From Bacillota bacterium (GTDB taxonomy: Bacteria; Bacillota; Clostridia; Peptostreptococcales; Anaerovoracaceae): a stretch of 9,686 nt of DNA. The translations under genes and the position numbers were made by a program. The notes beneath the pieces were generated by a model. It saw nothing but the letters and a program-made list of their open reading frames with translations. It did no database searches and had not been told where the DNA came from. Positions 5,026 through 9,686 of this stretch are shown here, one piece after another. Each line of letters starts with the position of its first letter. The stretch's first letter is position 1. The stretch is from positions 1 through 9,686 of the forward strand of contig JAFZRG010000079.1 of the NCBI GenBank assembly GCA_017619985.1. Direction: 5' to 3'.

Positions 5026-5773
5026 GCAGAAGCAGCGCGCATACGATCGTAAGCATGACCCGGATAAACGCCGGGTTTTTCTTTATGGCCATGCCCGAAC
5101 CCACGAAATTGCCCGCCATGGAACAGACGGCCGTCGTGAGAGCCATAGCCCAGATGACCTTGCCTGCCAGCAGAAAACTCACCATCGAAGCGAAATTGCT
5201 CGCCCAGTTGAAGACCTTCGCGCTGCCGCTCGCCGTCTTCAGATCGAGTTTGCAGAGGCTGCAGAACGCGATGATGGCGAACGTCCCGGTGCCGGGCCCG
5301 ACCAGGCCGTCGTAGAAAGCGATGAGCACGCCGATAACGGATGCGATCGCGATCATCTTCCCTTTCGGCACTTCCCCGCTCGTATTTCTCTCGCCGAAGT
5401 CGCGCTTGAAGATCAGAAAGACCGCGACGAACGGCAGAACGAACAGGATGATCTTCTGGAAGACCACAGGGTCGAGCGCGAGCACGACGAGCGAAGCGAT
5501 CCTCGCCCCGACGAGAGCGCCGATGGCCGACGGGACCGCCACGGTCCAGTTGACCGCCCCGTTCCGGATGTACCGTCCTGCCGCGAGCGTCGTGCCGAGG
5601 CAGGAGGACGTTTTGCTGCAGCCGAAAGCCACCTTCGGGTCAAGCCCCGAAAGCAGGTACGCCGGGATGCTGATGACGCCTCCTCCCCCTGCGATCGAGT
5701 CGATGAAACCCGCGAGGAAGACGGCGCAGCACAGAAAGATCAGTTTTGAATACGGGATCAGGCCCAGGAACAT
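4991..5773 (-). CDS. TSUP (TauE/SafE) family transporter
   Basis: A 260-residue polytopic inner-membrane protein, normal for the family. It shows the duplicated TauE/SafE architecture: AGFIDSIAGGGG at 21-32 opens the first half and FYDGLVGPGTGTF at 153-165 the second. Hydrophobic segments lie at roughly 8-25, 75-100, 106-122, 140-160, 190-205, 207-225 and 238-256. Family members move small organic anions such as sulfonates, sulfite or carboxylates. It starts 6 bases after the stop of the dehydratase gene with only a weak GAAGAAG box, so coupled translation is likely and the two probably share a substrate or product. The 3' end overlaps the Gx gene by 35 bases. Confidence 0.88.
   Translation of the reverse strand: MFLGLIPYSKLIFLCCAVFLAGFIDSIAGGGGVISIPAYLLSGLDPKVAFGCSKTSSCLGTTLAAGRYIRNGAVNWTVAVPSAIGALVGARIASLVVLALDPVVFQKIILFVLPFVAVFLIFKRDFGERNTSGEVPKGKMIAIASVIGVLIAFYDGLVGPGTGTFAIIAFCSLCKLDLKTASGSAKVFNWASNFASMVSFLLAGKVIWAMALTTAVCSMAGNFVGSGMAIKKNPAFIRVMLTIVCALLLLKLGYDVLIAG
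5058..5084 (+). terminator. Terminator of the NusG-II / Gx unit, embedded in the TSUP gene
   Basis: On the plus strand ACCCGG (5058-5063) pairs with CCGGGT (5071-5076) across a 7-base loop, and the stem runs into TTTTTCTTT. It lies 33 bases after the Gx stop codon and entirely within the opposite-strand TSUP coding sequence, where it encodes part of KKNPAFIRV. Confidence 0.6.
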
Positions 5774-5779
5774 GCCGTG

Positions 5780-6919
5780 TTACTTCTTCAGTACGGAATA
5801 GCGGTCGATGAGCTCCATGTCCGGATCGACACCGAGGCCGGGCTTCTGCGACACCGTGATGTAGCCGTCGCTGTCCACGCGGATGGGTTCGGTGAGCATC
5901 ACGTCGCGCTGTGTGTATTCCCATGCGGGAGGATCGTAGCAGTATTCGATGAACGGGCAGCAGTCCGTGGAAGCCGCCAGCTGCAGCGAAGCCGCGAGGC
6001 CGTAGCCGTGCGTCCAGGTGTGGGGCGCGAGCAGCTTGTTCTCCGCCTCGATGAGCGCGGTCACCTTGCGGGCCACGTGGAAGCCGCCGACGAACGTCGG
6101 GTCGGTGTTGTAGATGTCGTAGCAGCCGTACTTGATGAAGTCGCGGAACTGGTGCATGTGCGAGTTGATCTCGCCGCCCGCGATGCTGACGGTCGTGCTG
6201 GCGCGCAGTTCCGCAAGTCCTTCGTAGTCGAACTGGTGCAGGGGCTCCTCGAGCCAGATGACGCCCATCTCTTCCAGCTCGTGGGCGAAGCGCATGGCTT
6301 TCTTCAGGTCCCACTTCGCGACGGTCTTCTTGCCGGTGAAGAACCAGGCCTGGTTGGCGTCCACGCCGAACTGCAGGCGTCCGTTTGCCGCAGCGATGAC
6401 CTTTTCGATCACTTTCAGATCTTCGGCCGGGTCATCGTGGTGCGCGCGCAGCTTCATGATCTTAAAGCCCTCGGAGATAAAGCGCTCCATATCCTCGATG
6501 CGCTCCTCGGTGCTCTTCAGAGACCCGGTGCTGGCATAGGCGAGCACGCGGTCCTTGGCGCCGCCCAGCAGCTTGTAGATGGGCAGGTTGCAGTACTTGC
6601 CGAGGCAATCCCAGATGGCGATCTCGACGATCCAGGGCCGGTACGCGTACTGCGCCGCGTTGATGAGCCCGGTCGAGATCTCCTCGATCTGTGTGATGTC
6701 CTTGCCGATGACGAGGGGCTTGATGTGGCTTTCCCAGATGCCGGCGAGCAGCTGGGAAGAGTCGCAGGCCGCCGCGTAGCCGTGGATGCCGTCGTCGGTG
6801 ATGACCTCGACCATGGAAATGAACAGTTTCGTTTCGGGGTTGCCGGGGTTCCAGGTCGAAGGATACGGGATGTCGAGAGGGATCTCGGAGAGATGGAGTT
6901 TGATATCTTTGATCTTCAT
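5780..6919 (-). CDS. Enolase-superfamily protein, mandelate racemase subgroup; probable sugar-acid dehydratase
   Basis: A 379-residue protein with the N-terminal capping domain (about 1-125) and a C-terminal TIM-barrel. Metal ligands are Asp187 (GVDANQAW), Glu224 (WLEEP) and Glu250 (AGGE). The mandelate-racemase-type Asp-His dyad is visible as Asp273 (NTDPTFVGG) and His300 (APHTWTHG). At the end of the second barrel strand the usual KxK reads K156-L-R158, so the second basic residue is Arg. Family members abstract the proton alpha to a carboxylate; most with the Asp-His dyad dehydrate aldonic or aldaric acids. The substrate cannot be told from sequence. The start at 6919 has AAGGAGG 9 bases upstream. 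It is the first gene of a two-gene unit with the TSUP transporter. Confidence 0.88.
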   Translation of the reverse strand: MKIKDIKLHLSEIPLDIPYPSTWNPGNPETKLFISMVEVITDDGIHGYAAACDSSQLLAGIWESHIKPLVIGKDITQIEEISTGLINAAQYAYRPWIVEIAIWDCLGKYCNLPIYKLLGGAKDRVLAYASTGSLKSTEERIEDMERFISEGFKIMKLRAHHDDPAEDLKVIEKVIAAANGRLQFGVDANQAWFFTGKKTVAKWDLKKAMRFAHELEEMGVIWLEEPLHQFDYEGLAELRASTTVSIAGGEINSHMHQFRDFIKYGCYDIYNTDPTFVGGFHVARKVTALIEAENKLLAPHTWTHGYGLAASLQLAASTDCCPFIEYCYDPPAWEYTQRDVMLTEPIRVDSDGYITVSQKPGLGVDPDMELIDRYSVLKK

Positions 6920-6958
6920 GGCACAAGCCTCCTTAACGTTCCTTAATAATCATATTTT

Positions 6959-6989
6959 ATTGTATTTTATGGGGTCCGCGCAAGGTCAA
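6959..6989 (-). promoter_or_regulatory. Possible promoter of the dehydratase-TSUP unit
   Basis: Minus-strand TTGACC (6984-6989) and TACAAT (6959-6964) are separated by 19 bases, longer than ideal. The AT-rich block 6941-6970 is the only likely promoter area in front of the gene. It lies back to back with the promoter of the divergent small gene. Confidence 0.35.
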
Positions 6990-6992
6990 TCG

Positions 6993-7001
6993 TGGTATAA
7001 T
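6993..7001 (+). promoter_or_regulatory. Promoter of the small charged protein (extended -10 TGGTATAAT)
   Basis: A perfect extended -10 on the plus strand with no recognisable -35 at 16-18 bases upstream. The start would be near 7008, 42 bases before the ATG at 7050. Confidence 0.65.
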
Positions 7002-7049
7002 GAAGCGTAGAAATCAAGCATCACGCTGAAAATAAAGGAGGTAACCACC

Positions 7050-7430
7050 ATGTCATTCTTTGATAATCTGAAAGAGACCGCAAAGAACCTCGGCGAAAAG
7101 GCCGCGGAGACCGCAACCGATCTGAAGGACAAGGCTTCCGACAAGATCGAGATCGAAAAGCTGAACAAGAAGATCCGCGACGCGGAAGGCGATATCAAGG
7201 ACACTTATGCCGCGATCGGCAAGAAGATCTTCGAAGAGCATCCCGATTATCTGGACAAGTTCTTCACGGAAGAGAAGGGCAAGATCGAAGAGCTGAAGGC
7301 CAACATCGCTTCGTTCGGCGAGAAGATCGAAGCTGTCAAGGCTACTGTCGGCAAGGTCGTCGAGGAAGCGAAGGAAGAAGTGGAAGAAAAGGCGGAAGAA
7401 GTCAAGGATAAGATCGAAGAATCCCTGTAG
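7050..7430 (+). CDS. Small highly charged helical protein of unknown function
   Basis: A 126-residue protein rich in Lys and Glu, with no Cys or Trp, no signal peptide and no membrane segment. The opening MSFFDNL followed by amphipathic helix and a DTYAAIGKKIFEEHPDY block (51-67) resembles a family of small Firmicutes proteins that usually end in a zinc ribbon; here the ribbon is absent and replaced by a K/E helical tail (about 100-126) with heptad-like spacing of Val and Ala. That relation is from memory and only moderate. It has a near-perfect AAAGGAGGT box, its own promoter and a strong terminator, so it is a monocistronic and probably well expressed gene. LEA-like or coiled-coil packing is plausible; no function is assigned. 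Confidence 0.85.
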   Translation: MSFFDNLKETAKNLGEKAAETATDLKDKASDKIEIEKLNKKIRDAEGDIKDTYAAIGKKIFEEHPDYLDKFFTEEKGKIEELKANIASFGEKIEAVKATVGKVVEEAKEEVEEKAEEVKDKIEESL

Positions 7431-7446
7431 TCTCTTCAAAAACACG

Positions 7447-7475
7447 AACGCCCGGCATCGCGCCGGGCGTTTTTC
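7447..7475 (+). terminator. Terminator between the small protein gene and ilvN
   Basis: A 10-bp perfect stem (7447-7456 with 7462-7471, AACGCCCGGC/GCCGGGCGTT), 5-base loop and a run of five T, 16 bases beyond the stop at 7430. On the minus strand, serving ilvN, the stem is followed by UUCGUGUUUUU, so it may work less well in that direction. Confidence 0.92.
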
Positions 7476-7496
7476 TTGTATTCTTTTTGCGGCGGG

Positions 7497-8072
7497 TCAC
7501 TGCGTGTTCTTTCCGTAGTTGAACTCGTCCCGCTCCTTGGTCTGTTCGTCGATGGTGTATTTGCCGCGTTCCATCGCGATCATGCCCGTCCTGGCCATTT
7601 CGATGATGCCGAAAGGCTCCAGCATATCCCGCACGGCGTCGATCTTCTTCTCGTCGCCGATGACGGAGATCGTCAGCGTCTCGTGCGATACGTCGATGAC
7701 GGAACCGCGGAAGATGTTCGCGATCTGGATGATCTCGTTGCGCTCTTCACTCGTGGACGCGTTCAGTTTGAACAGCGCCAACTGCCGCCGGATCGTGTGG
7801 TCTTTCGTCAGCAGTTTGACCGAATGCACCGGCACCATCTTGTTGAGCTGCGCGATCATGCGGTTCGTATGGTTGTCGTTCGCGATCACCTCGATCGTGA
7901 TGCGCGTGACCCCGGGATCGAGCACGGTGTCCGCGGCGAACGATTCGATGTTGTATCCGTTGCGCGTGAACAGACGCGCGATCTGGGACAGCACGCCCGG
8001 CTTATTGTCTACCAGCACGGAGAGCGTGCGGCGTTCCTCTTTGCCCGCTTCGGGGATCCTGTTGTTCATCAT
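7497..8072 (-). CDS. ilvN: Acetolactate synthase small (regulatory) subunit
   Basis: Regulatory subunit of acetohydroxyacid synthase; it activates the catalytic IlvB and binds the feedback inhibitor valine. It is 191 residues, somewhat longer than the common 160-175. The N-terminal ACT domain (about 16-90) contains TLSVLVDNKPGVLSQIARLF and GYNIESF; the C-terminal small-subunit domain spans about 92-166. Residues from about 167 form a charged tail (KYTIDEQTKERDEF) beyond the usual domain end. The ATG at 8072 is chosen because GGGGAGG lies 8 bases upstream; the adjacent ATG at 8069 is possible. It follows ilvB by 14 bases, so the two form one operon. Confidence 0.95.
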   Translation of the reverse strand: MMNNRIPEAGKEERRTLSVLVDNKPGVLSQIARLFTRNGYNIESFAADTVLDPGVTRITIEVIANDNHTNRMIAQLNKMVPVHSVKLLTKDHTIRRQLALFKLNASTSEERNEIIQIANIFRGSVIDVSHETLTISVIGDEKKIDAVRDMLEPFGIIEMARTGMIAMERGKYTIDEQTKERDEFNYGKNTQ

Positions 8073-8086
8073 GTCTCTGTCCTCCC

Positions 8087-9686
8087 CTAGTTCAGCAAAA
8101 ATTCCGTGATGTGCGTGCCGCCGTTGACCATGGGCCGCACGAGTTCGGACTGGGCGACCGCGCAGTCCACGACGTATCCGCGGCCTTCTTTCGCCTCTTC
8201 CATCGCCTCTTCGATGGCGGCCTTCAGTTCTTCCACGTTCGTGACGCGGCGCCCCTTCAGCCCGTAGGCTTCCGCCAGTTTGACGAAATCGGGGCCTCTG
8301 TCGAGGATCGTGGCGCTGTAGCGGCCTTCGTACATCAGCTCCTGCCACTGGCGGACCATGCCGAGGCAGCCGTTGTTGAAGATGAACGTGATGATGGGCA
8401 GTTTATAGTATTCCTCCGTCGCCAGCTCGTTGCAGTTCATGCGGAACGAACCGTCGCCGGTGATATGGATGACGCATTTGTCCGGATTGCCGACCTTGCC
8501 GCCGATGGCCGCTCCCAGACCGAAGCCCATGGAGCCGAAGCCGCCGGACGTCAGCAGCTGTCCGGGATAGGTGAAGTGGAAGTGCTGGATGGCCCACATC
8601 TGATGTTCGCCCACGTCCGTCGCCACGATGGTGTCTTCCGGCACCATATCGCCTATGGTCGAAAGGATCTGCTTCGGAGTCATCGCGTTGGGGTTCTCGT
8701 CGTATTCGGTCTCGGTCGGGAACGAGAACACGTATTTTTTCCACTCGCTGTGGTCGTACTGCGGGATCTTCTCGATCAGCTGTTCGAGCACCTTTTTGGC
8801 ATCGCCGATGATGTGGTGATCCGTCTGCACGTTCTTGTCGATCTCGGCGCGGTCCACGTCGATGTGCACGATCCTGGCGTCTCTGGCGAACGTCGCGGGA
8901 CGGAGCGCCACGCGGTCGGAGAAACGGGTGCCGACAGCGATCAGCAGGTCGCAGCCGTCCACGGCGCGGTTCGACGCCTGGCTCCCGTGCATGCCGATCA
9001 TGCCCGTGGAGAGCGGGTCGTCACCCGGCATGGAGCCGCCGCCCATCAGGGTGATGGCGACCGGCGCGTCGAGCTTTCTCGCGAAGGCGCGGAATTCCTC
9101 GTGCGCCCTGCTCCTCGTGACGCCGCCGCCGCAGATGAGCATGGGTTTCTTCGACTGGGCGATCATATCGACCAGGATGTCAACGTCTTCCTTGTCGGGT
9201 TCGAACAGCCGCAGGCTGGACGAATGCGCCCGGCGCAGCAGACCTGCCAGCGAACCGGTCGTGCCGTGCTGGTCGCGCGGCAGGAATTCGTATTCGCACT
9301 TCTGGCTGGTCACGTCTTTCAGGATATCGATGAGCACGGGGCCGGGACGGCCGGAACGGGCCAGCGCAAAGGCTTCGCGCACCGTATCCGCCAGTTCCTC
9401 CACGTTGCTGACCAGGAACGTGGACTTCGTGATGGGCATCATGATGCCGATGACGTCCGCTTCCTGGAACGCGTCCTTGCCCAGCTGGTTCGCGCTCACG
9501 TTGCAGGTGATCGCGACCACCGGGGACGAATCGAGATGAGCCGTCGCGATGCCTGTCGTCAGGTTCGTCGCCCCCGGGCCGGACGTCGCCATGCACACGC
9601 CCACCTTGCCTGTGGATCTGGCGTAGCCGTCCGCCGCATGGGCAGCGCCCTGCTCGTGCGACGTGAGATAATTTTTGATCTTGTCG
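8087..9686 (-). CDS. ilvB: Acetolactate synthase large (catalytic) subunit, 5' end missing
   Basis: Condenses two pyruvates to 2-acetolactate, or pyruvate with 2-oxobutyrate, the first common step of valine, leucine and isoleucine synthesis. The window holds 532 codons plus one base; about 40 N-terminal residues are probably missing. Visible: SHEQGAAHAADGYAR with the catalytic Glu (residue 11 here), ATSGPGATN, the central FAD-binding domain including ICGGGVTRS and GSQASNRAV, and the thiamine diphosphate motif starting GDGSF at 410 and ending NN at 437-438. RQWQELMYEGRYS follows, with the Trp (447) that lines the herbicide site in the family. An apparent start at 9604 is only an internal Val codon; the frame continues to the edge with perfect family sequence. 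The ilvN ribosome binding site overlaps its stop codon region. Upstream control (attenuator or T-box) is outside the window. Confidence 0.97.
   Translation of the reverse strand, partial: DKIKNYLTSHEQGAAHAADGYARSTGKVGVCMATSGPGATNLTTGIATAHLDSSPVVAITCNVSANQLGKDAFQEADVIGIMMPITKSTFLVSNVEELADTVREAFALARSGRPGPVLIDILKDVTSQKCEYEFLPRDQHGTTGSLAGLLRRAHSSSLRLFEPDKEDVDILVDMIAQSKKPMLICGGGVTRSRAHEEFRAFARKLDAPVAITLMGGGSMPGDDPLSTGMIGMHGSQASNRAVDGCDLLIAVGTRFSDRVALRPATFARDARIVHIDVDRAEIDKNVQTDHHIIGDAKKVLEQLIEKIPQYDHSEWKKYVFSFPTETEYDENPNAMTPKQILSTIGDMVPEDTIVATDVGEHQMWAIQHFHFTYPGQLLTSGGFGSMGFGLGAAIGGKVGNPDKCVIHITGDGSFRMNCNELATEEYYKLPIITFIFNNGCLGMVRQWQELMYEGRYSATILDRGPDFVKLAEAYGLKGRRVTNVEELKAAIEEAMEEAKEGRGYVVDCAVAQSELVRPMVNGGTHITEFLLN

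Noticed and set aside
5640..6314. Arg/His-rich minus-strand open frame of 224 codons
   Set aside because: An out-of-frame reading of the dehydratase and transporter genes; composition is typical of a shifted frame.
5777..6946. Plus-strand open frame (389 codons) antisense to the dehydratase
   Set aside because: The minus strand has all catalytic motifs of the enolase superfamily in order; this frame is a mirror effect of codon bias.
8073..8348. Upstream in-frame extension of ilvN
   Set aside because: It overlaps the conserved end of ilvB out of frame; the ribosome binding site and ACT-domain position favour 8072.
1..9686. CRISPR array, tRNA/rRNA genes, insertion sequence, FMN or other known riboswitch
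   Set aside because: No regularly spaced repeats, no tRNA cloverleaf with CCA-type end, no transposase or terminal repeats, and no recognisable riboswitch core were seen in any intergenic gap.

Overview
The window carries ordinary metabolic genes of an anaerobic, GC-rich Firmicute (Clostridia-like); by eye the coding sequence is roughly 55-60% GC. The assignment rests on a Clostridium-type rnfC start, a glutamate dehydrogenase very close to the NAD-type Clostridium symbiosum enzyme as I remember it, a NusG-domain-II / Gx-transporter gene pair next to apbE, strong AGGAGG ribosome binding sites, and promoters with TGnTATAAT extended -10 elements. Genus cannot be fixed from this window.

Left part (1-4151, all minus strand, transcribed right to left): apbE (FAD:protein FMN transferase lipoprotein), gdhA (glutamate dehydrogenase), glsA (glutaminase) and the first 46 codons of rnfC (Rnf ion-pumping ferredoxin:NAD oxidoreductase). 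apbE, gdhA and glsA each end in a hairpin terminator, so they look like separate transcription units facing the same way. The 320-base gap before rnfC holds the glsA terminator, a 113-base imperfect inverted repeat, a Rex-like box, an extended -10 promoter and a leader hairpin.

Middle (4143-6919): head to head with apbE, and overlapping it by 9 bases, are a small NusG-domain-II membrane protein and a Gx-transporter (ECF-S-like) membrane protein on the plus strand. Their terminator lies inside the convergent TSUP transporter gene. That transporter is the second gene of a minus-strand pair whose first gene is an enolase-superfamily (mandelate racemase type) probable sugar-acid dehydratase.

Right part (6990-9686): a small, highly charged helical protein on the plus strand with its own promoter and terminator converges on ilvBN, the acetolactate synthase operon (minus strand); ilvB runs off the right edge.

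How it fits together: glutaminase plus glutamate dehydrogenase turn glutamine into 2-oxoglutarate, ammonia and reduced nicotinamide cofactor. Rnf couples NADH and ferredoxin to an ion gradient, and ApbE attaches FMN to extracytoplasmic flavoproteins such as RnfG and RnfD. The left half therefore reads as an amino-acid-fermentation and redox-energy neighbourhood. The dehydratase/TSUP pair looks like a small uptake-or-export and catabolism unit of unknown substrate. I found no CRISPR array, tRNA, rRNA, insertion sequence, toxin-antitoxin or defence system. The strongest non-textbook signals are the structured element at 289-401, the leader elements of rnfC and gdhA, and the overlapping gene borders at 4143-4151 and 4991-5025.
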